In this document: positions 16,174-25,827 of the stretch, piece by piece
Layout: the number at the start of each line of letters is the position of its first letter
Numbering within the stretch: position 1 is the stretch's first letter
NCBI GenBank assembly: GCA_963765135.1
Contig: CAVXUX010000001.1
Location: 186,001 to 250,000, forward strand
Direction of reading: 5' to 3'
DNA length: 64,000 nt
Origin: JACVRW01 sp963765135
Lineage (GTDB): Bacteria; Actinomycetota; Thermoleophilia; Solirubrobacterales; Thermoleophilaceae
Position numbers and translations under genes: made by a program
The notes under the pieces: model-generated
What the model saw: only the letters and a program-made list of their open reading frames with translations
Database searches by the model: none
Told to the model about the DNA's origin: nothing

Positions 16174-17544
16174 ATGCGCCGACTACTCGCCGTCACAGCC
16201 TCGTTGCTCGTTTTTGCCGCTGCGCCTGCCGTTGCGGGCGCTGCCGTGCGCCACGTGATCCGCGGCGCCGGCTTCGGTCACGGCATCGGGATGAGCCAGT
16301 ACGGCGCCTATGGGTACGCGTTGAACGGCGCCAAGTATCAGGGCATCCTCGCCCACTACTACAAGGACACGCGGCTCGGGAGCGCCCCCTCGCGCCCGGT
16401 GCGCGTGCTGCTGCAGCCCAACGACGCCTACATCCGCGTGCGCGGCGCCACCAGCATCGGCAGCCGCGCCCTGAAGCCGGACCGCACTTACGTGGCGCGC
16501 GACTCAGGTGGGGAGATCCTGGTCACCACCTCCTCCGGCAAGCGCGTGGCGCGCGTGGGCAACGGCGCCCGCTTCGGCGGAACGGAGCCGCTGCGGCTGC
16601 TGGGGCCGGCGCTCAACTACGTGTCGGGCGGCCTCTACCGCGGCGAGATCGAGCTGCGCACCGAGGGCGCGGGGCTCACGGCGATCAACGTGCTCGACCT
16701 CGATAGCTACGTGCGCGGCGTGGTGGCGGGCGAGATGCCCAGCTCGTGGCCGCTCGAGGCGCTCAAGGTCCAGGCTGTGGCCGCACGCACCTACGCGCTC
16801 GCGACGCGCAAGACGACCGGGCTGTTCGACCAGTACCCCGACACCCGCTCGCAGGTCTACCGCGGCGTGACCGGCGAGAGCATCCGCAGCGACGCCGCGG
16901 TGCGCGACACCGCCGGGCGCATCGTCACCTACGGCGGGGTGCCGGCGGTGACCTACTACTTCTCCACCTCCGGCGGGGAGACCGAGAACATCGAGTTCTC
17001 GTTCGTCGGCGCGCTCTCGAAGCCGTGGCTGGTCGGGGTGCCCGATCCCTACGACAACAAGTCGCCCTACCACCGCTGGCAGGTCAAGACCACGGCGGCC
17101 GCGCTCGACCACGCACTCGGCGCGCCCGGCAAGTTCAAGAGCGTCAAGGTGCTGGAGCGGGGCGTGTCGCCGCGGGTGGTGCGCGCCCGCGTGATCGGCA
17201 CCAAGGGCTCCACGACGCTGACCGGGCCGGCGATCCGCTCGCGCCTCGGGCTGCGCGACAGCTGGTTCACATTCGTGCGCATCGCGAGCAGCGCCCGCTA
17301 TCCGCGCTCGGCCCGCCCAGCCAGCTGGGGCGAGCGCCTGACGAGCGCCGCGCTTGCTGGCGACTTCTCGCCCGCGCCAAAGCGCCGAGTGCTGGCGCTG
17401 GAACGCCGCACTCGCGACGGCTGGCAGCTCGTGCGGCGGGTGCGCACGAGCGCGAGCGGGCGCTACCGGGTCGAGATCCGGCGCGCCGGCGCCTATCGCG
17501 TGCGCTCCGGCAAGGTCGCCGGGCCGGCCGTGCGGGTGCGGTGA
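16174..17544 (+). CDS. SpoIID/LytB domain secreted protein
   Basis: 456 residues; ATG at 16174 preceded by AGGGA. Signal peptide (LLAVTASLLVFAAAPAVAGA), then HVIRGAGFGHGIGMSQYGAYG, the opening signature of SpoIID proteins, and the catalytic segment VAGEMPSSWPLEALKVQAVAARTYAL with the lytic-transglycosylase Glu. YYFSTSGGETE follows. SpoIID cuts peptidoglycan strands lacking stem peptides. There are no sporulation genes here, and such proteins are common in non-sporulating actinobacteria as wall remodelers. A Lys/Arg-rich C-terminal beta region (about 400-456) may be an added binding module. Its TGA overlaps the next start (GTGA), so it forms an operon with the SGNH hydrolase. Confidence 0.9.
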   Translation: MRRLLAVTASLLVFAAAPAVAGAAVRHVIRGAGFGHGIGMSQYGAYGYALNGAKYQGILAHYYKDTRLGSAPSRPVRVLLQPNDAYIRVRGATSIGSRALKPDRTYVARDSGGEILVTTSSGKRVARVGNGARFGGTEPLRLLGPALNYVSGGLYRGEIELRTEGAGLTAINVLDLDSYVRGVVAGEMPSSWPLEALKVQAVAARTYALATRKTTGLFDQYPDTRSQVYRGVTGESIRSDAAVRDTAGRIVTYGGVPAVTYYFSTSGGETENIEFSFVGALSKPWLVGVPDPYDNKSPYHRWQVKTTAAALDHALGAPGKFKSVKVLERGVSPRVVRARVIGTKGSTTLTGPAIRSRLGLRDSWFTFVRIASSARYPRSARPASWGERLTSAALAGDFSPAPKRRVLALERRTRDGWQLVRRVRTSASGRYRVEIRRAGAYRVRSGKVAGPAVRVR

Positions 17545-18728
17545 GGCGCGCAGCAGCGCTCCCGCTGACGCTCTGCCTGCTGCTCCTCGCTGTCCCCGCC
17601 GCGAACGCGCTCGAGCTGCGCGCGACCGCCCACGAGCCCGGCCGGATCGCCTTGCGCTTGCAGGCCCAGCCGGGCGTGGAGCTGACCGTGCGCGACGAGC
17701 TGACCGGGCAAACGCGGACGCTCGCGCCGACCGCGGAGGAGACCGTGCTGCGGCGCTTCGCCGTCTGGAGCTGCGCCAGCTCGGTGCGCCGCTTCACGAC
17801 GACCCAGGGCGCGGACACCGCCACCGCACAGGTGCGCACGCCCACGTGCGCCCGCCGCATGACCCTCGCCGCGCCGCGCGCAACCGCGGCGCCGCGCGGT
17901 GTGGCGGTCCGGCTGCGCGACCGCTGGCGGCTCGGTGACTTCGCGGTGCGCTTCTGCGTGCGCCCGCCGGGCGCGAGCGAGCGCTGCCGCTCCGTCGAGA
18001 TGCCCTCCGGCCGGCGAGAGCGCGTCGTTCGCTTCCGCGCGCGGCGGCCGGGGGCGTACGCGCTCACGGCGGCGATGCCCTACCAGCGGCTGCGCCGGAC
18101 GCTGCGCGCCAAGCCGCCCGGCGGGCGGCTGCGGATCCTGGCCACGGGCGACTCGATGATCCAGATCGTCGACTCCTTCATGCGCGAGCGCGCGCGGCCG
18201 GCGCTGCTGCGCAGCGACGCGCGCGTGTCGACCGGGATCTCGAAGCCGGCGCTGCTCGACTGGCGCAAGCATGCGAGGGAGCAGGTCGCGGGCATCCAGC
18301 CGGACGTGACGGTGATGTTCCTCGGAGCGAACGACGGCTTCCGGATGGCGGGCGTGGACTGCTGCGGGATGCCATGGATCGCCGAGTACGCGCGGCGGGC
18401 GCGGGAGATGATGCGCACCTACGCCCGCGGCGGGCGCGGGCGGGTGTACTGGCTGCTGCTGCCGGCGGCGCGCGACGGGCTGTTCCGCGAGACGTTCCCG
18501 GCGGTGAACGCGGCGCTGCGTCTGGCGGCGGCCGGGCTCGCGGACGACGTGCGGCTGGTCGAGCTGGACGAGGTGTTCACCCCGGGCGGCCGCTACCGCA
18601 AGTCGATGAGGATCGACGGCAAGCGAGTGCGGGTGCGCCAGAGCGACGGCGTGCACCTCAACACGACCGGAGCGGAGCTGGCCGCGCGGCTGGTGGTCTC
18701 TGCACTGCGGCGCGACCACATGTTGTAA
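17541..18728 (+). CDS. SGNH hydrolase-type secreted protein with DCCG motif
   Basis: 395 residues, GTG at 17541 coupled to SpoIID. Signal peptide (LPLTLCLLLLAVPAANA), an N-terminal beta domain rich in Arg with paired Cys (about 25-190), then an SGNH/GDSL catalytic domain: nucleophile Ser near residue 205 in TGDSMIQ, block III FLGANDGF, and the Asp-His pair in QSDGVHLN. Between them sit STGISKPALLDW and VDCCGMPW. These two stretches and TPGGRYRKSM recur in the SGNH protein at 22187, marking them as paralogues. Related proteins esterify or de-esterify cell-envelope glycans together with MBOAT acyltransferases; a comparable role here is inferred from the MBOAT gene 2 kb away. Confidence 0.85.
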   Translation: MRRAAALPLTLCLLLLAVPAANALELRATAHEPGRIALRLQAQPGVELTVRDELTGQTRTLAPTAEETVLRRFAVWSCASSVRRFTTTQGADTATAQVRTPTCARRMTLAAPRATAAPRGVAVRLRDRWRLGDFAVRFCVRPPGASERCRSVEMPSGRRERVVRFRARRPGAYALTAAMPYQRLRRTLRAKPPGGRLRILATGDSMIQIVDSFMRERARPALLRSDARVSTGISKPALLDWRKHAREQVAGIQPDVTVMFLGANDGFRMAGVDCCGMPWIAEYARRAREMMRTYARGGRGRVYWLLLPAARDGLFRETFPAVNAALRLAAAGLADDVRLVELDEVFTPGGRYRKSMRIDGKRVRVRQSDGVHLNTTGAELAARLVVSALRRDHML

Positions 18729-18737
18729 TGCCGCTGA

Positions 18738-19454
18738 GTGACCCACGAGCGCCTCCGCGACTACCTCTTGAACGACCCGGCCGCCGAAGCACCGGCGCTG
18801 CCAAGGCCGGAGAGCCTGCCGCGGCGGCTGATTTCGCTGGTCGGGGTCGGCCGGCTGCGCGTCGTCGCGACGGCGGTGCTCACGCCGACCTCCCGGCGAC
18901 GCCTGGCGAAGCTCCGCGACAGTCCCGAGCTGCGCCTGCACCTCGGTTCGGGTTTCCTCTCCAAGCCGGGCTGGGTCGACATCGACCTCGCGGGCGCCCC
19001 GGCCGATCTGGTGTGGGATCTCAAGAACGGCATTCCGTTCGCGGACGGCACGGTCGACGCGATCTTCCACGAGCACCTGCTCGAGCACCTGACCCTGCGC
19101 AACGGCTTCGGGCTGACCATGGAGTGCCACCGCGCGCTGAAGCCGGGCGGAGTGCTGCGCGTGGGCGTGCCCAACGCGGGAGCGTGCCTGCGCTCCTACG
19201 CCGGCATCGACGATCCGGACTGGGCGCAATCGCGGCCGACGCCCATGCTCGCGGTTGAGGCGCTCTTCTATGAGCACGGACACCACGCGATGTTCGATGA
19301 GCAGCTCCTGACCGAGGTGCTGGAGGCCGCCGGGTTCGTGGACGTCGAGGCGCGTGAGTTCGGGGACAGCCGCCTGTCGCCGTGCCCGGACACCGAGGTG
19401 CGGCGCGACGGCACGCTGTACGTCGAGGGGACGAAGCAGCCATCTATGTCCTGA
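18738..19454 (+). CDS. SAM-dependent methyltransferase (type 11-like)
   Basis: 238 residues from GTG at 18738, nine bases after the SGNH stop. The core motifs of class I methyltransferases are visible though shortened: LRLHLGSGFLSKPGWVDID (motif I), DGTVDAIFHEHLLEHL, ECHRALKPGGVLRVGVPN. This SGFxxKPGWVNxD form is common in methyltransferases of polysaccharide clusters. The substrate is unknown, perhaps a cell-surface sugar given the neighbours. Confidence 0.82.
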   Translation: MTHERLRDYLLNDPAAEAPALPRPESLPRRLISLVGVGRLRVVATAVLTPTSRRRLAKLRDSPELRLHLGSGFLSKPGWVDIDLAGAPADLVWDLKNGIPFADGTVDAIFHEHLLEHLTLRNGFGLTMECHRALKPGGVLRVGVPNAGACLRSYAGIDDPDWAQSRPTPMLAVEALFYEHGHHAMFDEQLLTEVLEAAGFVDVEAREFGDSRLSPCPDTEVRRDGTLYVEGTKQPSMS

Positions 19455-19485
19455 CCAAGGACGACCACGGCCGAGTGGGCGTCTC

Positions 19486-20157
19486 GTGAGGCAACTCGAC
19501 TGGGAGGGCTGCGCGAACGTGCGCGACCTGGGCGGCCTCCCTACCGTCGACGGCCGCGAGACCGCGTGGGGCGCGGTGGTGCGCGGCGACGCGCCCGACA
19601 ACCTCACGCCGGCGGGCTGGGACGCGCTGCTGGCCCACGGCATCCGGACGATCGTGGACCTGCGCAACGACGACGAGCGGATCCCCGAAGCCGCCAGACC
19701 TGCTGAGATCGCGACTGTCCACGTAGCGCTCGACGGCGTCGAGGACACGGAGTTCTGGTCGGAGTGGGGAAGCGGGCCGCAGTTCGGCACGCCGCTGTAC
19801 TACGGACCCCACCTGGAGCGCTTCCCTGAGCGAAACGCCCCCGCGATCCTCGCGGTGGCGCAAGCTGAGCCCGGCGGAGTGCTGATCCATTGCGTCGGGG
19901 GCAAGGACCGAGCCGGGCAGATCGCGATGCTGCTGCTGGCGCTCCTGGGCGTAACGCCGGAGGAGATCGCCGCCGACTACCGCCTCAGCGGCGACGACCA
20001 GGCCGAGTTCCTCGCGAGCCGGGGCACCTCCTCGACCGAGGTGATCCTCTCGACGCTGGCCGGGCTCGACGTCGAGGCATATCTCCTGGCGAGCGGTGTC
20101 AGTCCTGAGGATCTGGCGGCGCTGCGGGACCGTATGCTCACGCCTCCCGGCGCCTAG
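19486..20157 (+). CDS. Tyrosine/serine protein phosphatase (Y_phosphatase3 type)
   Basis: 223 residues from GTG at 19486. N-terminal LDWEGCANVRDLGGLPTVDG is the typical start of this phosphatase group, followed by IRTIVDLRNDDE. The P-loop HCVGGKDRAGQ gives the Cys-x5-Arg active site. Members dephosphorylate phosphotyrosine or phosphoinositide-like substrates, some being secreted virulence factors (PtpB group); this one has no signal peptide. The stop TAG shares CTAG with the convergent SGNH gene at 20154. Confidence 0.87.
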   Translation: MRQLDWEGCANVRDLGGLPTVDGRETAWGAVVRGDAPDNLTPAGWDALLAHGIRTIVDLRNDDERIPEAARPAEIATVHVALDGVEDTEFWSEWGSGPQFGTPLYYGPHLERFPERNAPAILAVAQAEPGGVLIHCVGGKDRAGQIAMLLLALLGVTPEEIAADYRLSGDDQAEFLASRGTSSTEVILSTLAGLDVEAYLLASGVSPEDLAALRDRMLTPPGA

Positions 20158-20819
20158 GCCTTCAGCTCCTCCGGCGGCTCGACCGTGGCGGCGCGCGTCA
20201 CGGTCATCTCGACGCTCGGGATCGGCCACTCGAACGCCTGACTCAGCAGGCGCGCGTAGGCCGCCGCGCCCTCCGGCTTGAGGTGCATGCCGTCCCAGGT
20301 CCAGGACCGGCCCGCGCTCTTGGCGACCCAGTCGAGCACCTTCACGCGCAGCTTCCAGCGCCGGCCGGCCGCGCGGATCGCCGCCTGGTCGGAGCTCGCG
20401 ACCCCGCCGACCTCCGGCGACGTGACCAGGCCGAGCACGCGCTCCGGGCCGAGGATGCGCAGCGCAGCTCGGATCTGATCGGTCGTGACCGTCCAGTTGG
20501 TCCCGAGCGCCACCACGACCACGTCGGGCAACGACCCGGCCCGGCGGCGGGCCGACAGCACACCCAGCCCCTCGCTCATCTGACGGCACCCACGTACGTC
20601 GATCTCGAAGCCGCGGCGGGCCAGCTGCGGCGCGGCCCCCAGCATCACCGAATCGCCGATCGCCAGCGGAGGCGCGCCCGGTCGGCCCAGCTTGGTCGGC
20701 TGGAAGTGCCGCACTCCGCCGCAGGCCGCCTCGGCCGCCGGGGCCGCGGCCCCCACGGCGGCCGCCAGCGCGCCTACTATCGCCGCGCGTAGTGGTCTTC
20801 CCCTCGTACGAGTTCGCAT
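20154..20819 (-). CDS. Secreted SGNH hydrolase-like protein
   Basis: About 221 residues from ATG at 20819, which makes the start overlap the divergent MBOAT start (20792) by 28 bases; a later GTG start cannot be excluded. Signal peptide (LRAAIVGALAAAVGAAAPAAEA), then block I PPLAIGDSVMLGAAPQLARR, GCRQMSEGLGVL, block III VVVALGTNWTV and the Asp-His block WTWDGMHLKPEGAAAYARLL. All SGNH elements are present. This form (DSVMLGAA...R.M..G) matches the extracellular domain seen at the end of OafA-type acyltransferases, so an O-acetyl transfer or esterase role with the adjacent MBOAT is plausible. Confidence 0.83.
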   Translation of the reverse strand: MRTRTRGRPLRAAIVGALAAAVGAAAPAAEAACGGVRHFQPTKLGRPGAPPLAIGDSVMLGAAPQLARRGFEIDVRGCRQMSEGLGVLSARRRAGSLPDVVVVALGTNWTVTTDQIRAALRILGPERVLGLVTSPEVGGVASSDQAAIRAAGRRWKLRVKVLDWVAKSAGRSWTWDGMHLKPEGAAAYARLLSQAFEWPIPSVEMTVTRAATVEPPEELKA

Positions 20820-22184
20820 TCTTCTTTCCGGTGGTGCTGGCCCTGTCGTGGGCCCTGATGCCCCATCCACGGGTCTGGAAGCCCTTCATCCTGGCGGCGA
20901 GCTACGTCTTCTATGCGGCCGCCAGCCCGCGCTTCTGCCTCCTGCTCGCGGGCGTTACCTTGGCAAACCAGGCGGGCGCCGTGCTGGTTCACCGGACCGA
21001 GGACGAGCGCCGGCGCAAGTGGATCGTCGGCGTGACCGTTGCGATCGACCTCGGCGTCCTGGGCCTGTTCAAGTACTACGGCTTCTTCGTCGACGAGGTC
21101 GGCGCGTTCCTCGACGCGCTCGACCTCGGCATGCCGCTGCCGCTGCTCACGCTGGCGCTGCCGATCGGCCTGTCGTTCATCACGTTCCAGGCGATCTCGT
21201 ACACCGTCGACGTCAAGCGGCGGCTGCTCCCGCCCGCCTCGCTGATCGACTTCGGGCTCTACCTCAGCTTCTTCCCGCATGTGGTGGCCGGGCCGATCGT
21301 GCGGGCGCGCGAGTTCATCCCCCAGCTCGCGAAGCCGCGCGACCCGCGCGACGTGGCCGTGGGCGCCGGCGTGGTGCTGATCGCGCTCGGCCTGATCAAG
21401 AAGGTCGCGCTGGCCGACTACCTGGCGCGCGAGGTCGTGGACCCGGTGTTCGGCGTGCCGGAGGCGTACTCGGCCCCGGACGTGGCGCTCGCCGCCTACG
21501 CGTACGCGGCCCAGATCTACTGCGACTTCTCGGGCTACACGGACATCGCGATCGGCGTGGCGCTGCTGATGGGGTTCGTGTTCCCGCAGAACTTCAACAG
21601 CCCGTACCGCGCCACCAGCTTCCGCGACTTCTGGCGCCGCTGGCACATGACCCTGTCGCGTTTCCTGCGCGACTTCCTCTACATCCCGCTGGGCGGCAAC
21701 CGCGGCGGCAAGTGGAAGACCGCCCGCAACCTGATGATCACGATGGTGCTCGGCGGCCTCTGGCACGGGGCCGCCTGGGGCTTCGTGCTGTGGGGCACGC
21801 TGCACGGGCTCGGCCTGGTGGTCGAGCGCTTCCTGCGCGGCCGCGTCGACGCCCCCGCCTGGCTGCGCTGGGCGATCGTCTTCAACCTGGTCGTGTTCGG
21901 CTGGATCCTGTTCCGCGTCCGCGAACCTCGACGTGGCCGTCACGTTCATCTCGCGGCTGTTCGTCCGGGGCGACGCGACGCTCTGGACGCCGGTCACGCT
22001 GGCGGTGGTGATCGGCGTGATCGGCTTCCAGCTGCTGCCGCCCGATCCGCTCGAGCGGCTGCGCCTGCGCGTGGCCGAGCTGCCCGACTACGCGCTCGGG
22101 TTCGGGCTCGCGGCGGTGGTGGCCATGGTCGGCGCTACGGTGCCCAGCCAGGGGGTGCCGCCCTTCATCTACTTCCAGTTCTGA
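20792..22184 (+). CDS. MBOAT family O-acyltransferase (one frameshift)
   Basis: Polytopic membrane acyltransferase of the AlgI/DltB type, about 463 residues. GTG at 20792 gives VFPSYEFAFFFPVVLALSW, the usual MBOAT start. Many hydrophobic helices follow, with the family core FFPHVVAGPIVRAREFIPQL, YCDFSGYTDIAIG, FRDFWRRWHMTLSRFLRDF, YIPLGGNRGG and the catalytic His near residue 324 in LGGLWHGAAWGFVLWG. The frame breaks near 21920 after FGWILFRV and resumes as LDVAVTFISRLF through to TGA at 22182-22184. It likely carries acetyl groups across the membrane to the SGNH partner encoded three bases downstream at 22187. Confidence 0.88.
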
Positions 22185-22186
22185 CC

Positions 22187-23199
22187 GTGGCCGAGCCAAC
22201 GATCCCCAAGCCCCCGCGCGGCCCCCGCAGCCGCTCGCGCGACGCGCTCGTCGTCGTCTTCCTCGCCGTGGTCGTGCTGGTGCTGTTCGAGGGCTCCTCG
22301 GTCCGCACGGCGAGCGAGGAGATGCAGCCCGGGTTCGAGCGCGACGTGGTCGAGGCGGTCGGCAAGCCGACCGGCTGGGTGGCCGACCGGCTGCCGTTCG
22401 ACGAGTGGGGCGACGACGCGCTCGCCTTCCTCGAGGACGAGGGCGTCGGCGACGAGGGCGGGTTCGACGCCGCCCCGGGCGGCGGCGCGCGGCGGCCTCG
22501 CCGGTGGTGACGCCCGACTCGTTCGACCCGGCCCAGCTGGGCGCCAAGCCCAAGCCGCCGCGCCACGCTGGACACGCTGCTCGTGACCGGCGACTCGCTG
22601 GCGATGCCGCTCGACGTCGAGACCGCGCGCCGCATGGCCGAGACCGACGAGGACGTCGACGTGCAGCGCGACCCGCACGTTGGCACCGGGATCTCCAAGA
22701 GCGGGCTGCTCGACTGGGGCAAGCTGTCGACCGAGCACGTGGCCGAGCGCGAGCCGGACGCCGTGGTGGTGTTCATCGGGGCCAACGAGGGCTTCCCGAT
22801 CCCCGGCCCGGACGGGTCGAACATCGACTGCTGCGGACCGGACTGGGCCGCGGCCTACGCCAACCGCGCGCGCCGGATGATGAACACCTACCGCCAGGGC
22901 GGCGAGCGCGCGCGTGTACTGGCTGACGCTGCCGATCCCGCGCGACGACGACCTGGCCGAGGTGGCCCGCACGGTGAACGCCGCCATCGAGGTGGCGGCC
23001 CAGCCGTTCCGGGCGCAGGTGCGCGTGCTCGACATGACCGAGCTGTTCACCCCCGGCGGGCGCTACCGCGACGCGATGACGCTCGACGGCCGCAAGCGGA
23101 TCGTCCGCGAGTCGGACGGCATCCACCTCAACGACGCCGGCGCCGGCCTGGCGGCGGACGAAGGTGCTCGAGGCCGTGCGGCGCGACTTCGGCGGCTAG
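22187..23199 (+). pseudogene. Membrane-anchored SGNH protein, MBOAT partner (about four frameshifts)
   Basis: GTG at 22187 follows the MBOAT stop by two bases. Residues 20-40 form one membrane helix (ALVVVFLAVVVLVLFEG). Pieces in changing frames then give VTPDSFDPAQLGAKPKPP, LLVTGDSLAMPLDVETARRM (SGNH block I), VGTGISKSGLLDWGK, VVVFIGANEGFPIPGP (block III), NIDCCGPDWAAAYANRARRM, RVYWLTLPIPRD, LFTPGGRYRDAMTLDG and ESDGIHLNDAGAGLAA (block V), ending KVLEAVRRDFGG with TAG at 23197. Breaks lie near 22490, 22560, 22910 and 23155. It is a clear paralogue of the gene at 17541. With the MBOAT it resembles AlgI/AlgX- or PatA/PatB-like pairs that acetylate polysaccharide or peptidoglycan. Multiple indels may be sequence error. 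Confidence 0.75.
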
Positions 23200-25447
23200 C
23201 GCACCACCAGCGTGCCGTTGCGCACGCGGAAGCTCACGCGCAGCACGCGCGTGCGCCGGTCGTAGCTCCATGAGCGCGAGCCGCCGCCCGGCGACCGTGA
23301 CCGAGCGCGGCACGAACGGGCGGCGCAGCGTCGCCAGCGAGGCCTGGAGGCGGTACAGGCGCGCCCGCTTGCCGCGGATCGCGAGCCGCCACGCGTGGTC
23401 GCCCTCGGCCGAGCGCAGCCGCTCCGCGGCGCGCGCCCATCGCCGCCGCCGACCGCCCGCGCGGGAAGGCGAGCAGCTCCATCCGGTCGAGCCGGTCGGC
23501 CAGCCGGACCACGCCGGGCCCGCGGTAGGGCGCGAGCGTGTCCACGTCGGCGGGCAGCATCGGGATCACGGCGCCCGCGCGGGCGAGCAGCGGCAGCTCG
23601 GCGAGCGGCGCCGGCAGCGTGAGCGCGCGGCGGCCGCGCAGGACCCGGGCGCTGCCGAGCCGCAGGGAGCCGTCGCGGCGTGCGGTAGCTCGCCGACCGC
23701 CAGAGGTCGACCCAGCGGCCGGCGCGGCAGGTACAGGCGCCGCCTGGTCGCGCCGGGCGCGAGCACCGGCGCCGCCAGCAGGTCCGGGCCGAACATGAAC
23801 TGGTCGTCGGCGCGCACCGCGCGCGGGTCGGCCGGGTGGGTGAGCAGCCCGTGGCGCATCAGCGGCAGGCCGCGTGGCGCGGTAGGCGGCGTCGGCGGCC
23901 TGCGACGTACGGCAGCAGCTGGGTGTGCAGCTTCGCGTAGCGGCGCCAGACCGGCAGCGTGCCCGGATCGAAGACCTGCGGCCGCTCGTAGGCGGGGAGC
24001 GCGATGCCCGAGCGCTTGGTGCGCATCACACCCGACACCGCGCCGACCTCGATCCAGCGCTTGAGCAGCTCCGGCGTGAGCCGCTCGCGCGCGCCGAACG
24101 AGTTGTATCCGCCGATGTCGGAGCCCCAGCGCGCCACGCCGCTCATGCCGATCGTGAGCGCCTGCGTCACCGCCGAGCGCAGCCCGTCGAAGCCCCAGAC
24201 CGTGGTCGGGATCGCCGCCCCAGACGTCGACCGAGCAGCGCGCGGCGCCCGTCCAGCCGGAGCGCTGGAAGCGCACCAGCGGGCGGTCGAAGCGGCGCAC
24301 GATGTCGCGCACGGCGCAGTGGTAGTCGCGCGGGTAGCGGTTGTGGATGCGCGCCGGCGTGCCGTCGGCTGGCGCGTCCGGCGGGTACTCGCCGAAGTCC
24401 TCCATCCAGCCGTCCTTGCCCTGTGCGACCGCCTCGCTCAGGAGCCGCGCGTAGATTCGCTCGGCGGCCGGCGCGGGGAAGTCGAACTGGGCGAGCGGCT
24501 CGACCGTGAAGCCGGCGGCGCCCTCGCCGCCGACGAACGCCGGGAACGTGATCGGCTCGGCCGTCGGCGCCGCGCTGGAGCGCGCCCGCGGCCACCGCCT
24601 CGCTGAAGACGCGGCTCGTAGGCGACGCACAGGTGCGGGTTGAAGTACGCCATGTGCGCGAGCCCGGCGGCGTGGAACTGCCGGGTGCGCGCGAGCTCGT
24701 ACGCCTCGCGCCCGCGGTGGGCGCCGCAGGGGAGGAAGTGCATCTGCGTCTCGGCGGCCGAGACCGGGGCGTCGGCCTCGCGCAGCGTGCGGACGATGCC
24801 GGCCTCCTCCTCGAGCGGCACCACGTTGGGCTGCCCGGTCTGGAACCACGGCCCGTACGCCCAGGGCGCCGGCGGCGCCGGCTGGCGGCCGGTGGCCGCG
24901 GTGAAGCGGCGCAGGGCGTCGGCCGGGCCGCGGGCCGGTGAACACGCGCAGGTCGCAGGCGCCGGCCGTCGGCCTCGACGCTCCAGCGCCTGCGCGCCGA
25001 GGCGGAAGCGGCTGCGTCGCGTCGTTGTCGACCAGCACGCCGTAGCCGCGGCTCGAGAGCAGCCAGGGGATCGGGTAGTAGGTGGCGTCGGGGCGGTCGC
25101 AGCTCGGCCCAGTCGGCGGACCACGGCGCCGGCGATCGCGCGGTCGCGCTCGAGGAACGGCCCGTCGGCCGATGTAGTTGAGCACGTCGCGGCCGCGCTG
25201 GTCGACGGCGTTGGAGCGCTCGCCGAAGCCGGTGAACAGCTCGTCGCGCGCGGCACGGAAGCTGATCGCCGCGCCACCGCGCAGGTGCACCGCGATCACG
25301 CCCGGACCGGTTCGCTCGACCCGGACGCTGCACCCGGTCGCCGACCCGCCCGCTCAACGGCCCGACGTCGACGCTCGCGGCGGCCGCTGGGCCGGCCGCG
25401 GCGGCCAGCGCCAGGGCCGACAGCGCGACCGACCGGGCGAGCCTCAA
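23196..25447 (-). pseudogene. Glycoside hydrolase family 31, heavily frameshifted
   Basis: Secreted alpha-glycosidase of about 750 residues spread over many frame changes (at least eight). TTG at 25447 starts a signal peptide (LARSVALSALALAAAAGPAAA). Recognisable pieces in order: FRAARDELFTGFGERSNAVD, YYPIPWLLSSRGYGVLVDND, PPAPWAYGPWFQTG, the nucleophile segment GKDGWMEDFGEYPPD, RFQRSGWTGAARCSVDVWGG, TIGMSGVARWGSDIGGYNSF, LRRYAKLHTQLLPY-like WRRYAKLHTQLLPYV, FGPDLLAAPVLAPGA, and the end VLRVSFRVRNGTLVVR. The WMEDFGE nucleophile motif resembles that of GH31 sulfoquinovosidases and relatives, but substrate residues cannot be checked through the breaks. Stop shares CTAG with the facing SGNH gene. 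Confidence 0.72.
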
Positions 25448-25799
25448 CTAGGTGTACTGCGTGTAGCCGTGCTTGACCGTCTTGTCGCCCTTGCGGCAGG
25501 TGACGCGCGAGTCGTACTGGGTGCGGCCGGTCGTGCGCTTCTCCGAGCAGGAGTAGCCCTTCACGCTCGGGCACTTGCCCGACTTGCCGGGGCGGCAGGC
25601 GTGGTAGGCGCGGATCAGATCGCTTGCCGTTTCGGCAGCTCGTGTTGCTCACGCTGATCGAGGTCACGTAGGTGGTGCCGTAGCTGCGTGTGTCGCCGGG
25701 ATCGCAGCTCTTCGATGCGTGCGCGACCGGTCCGGCGCTCGCGCTCGGCGCGAGGGCGGCGACGGCGATCAGCAGGGCTAGTGCGGTGGTGCGGCGCAT
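25448..25799 (-). CDS. Small cysteine-rich secreted protein (one frameshift)
   Basis: About 116 residues after repair; ATG at 25799. Signal peptide (TALALLIAVAALAPSASA), then SKSCDPGDTRSYGTTYVTSI and SVSNTSCRN. After a break near 25630 the other frame gives LIRAYHACRPGKSGKCPSVK, GYSCSEKRTTGRTQYDSR and VTCRKGDKTVKHGYTQYT, TAG at 25448. Six cysteines in total suggest disulfides outside the cell. The SCRxA..LIRAYH...GYSCSEKR pattern is one I associate with unannotated secreted proteins of Thermoleophilia. Function unknown. Directly upstream of the GH31 gene. Confidence 0.68.
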
Positions 25800-25827
25800 G
25801 GGCCGCATCCTAGCCCCGGCCGCGGGC

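Noticed and set aside
17493..19790. 765-codon minus-strand frame opposite SpoIID, SGNH and methyltransferase genes
   Set aside because: Composition is low-complexity Arg/His/Gly/Pro as expected for antisense of high-GC genes; no family motif.
20777..21997. 406-codon minus-strand frame opposite the MBOAT gene
   Set aside because: Low-complexity antisense; the plus strand encodes all MBOAT motifs.
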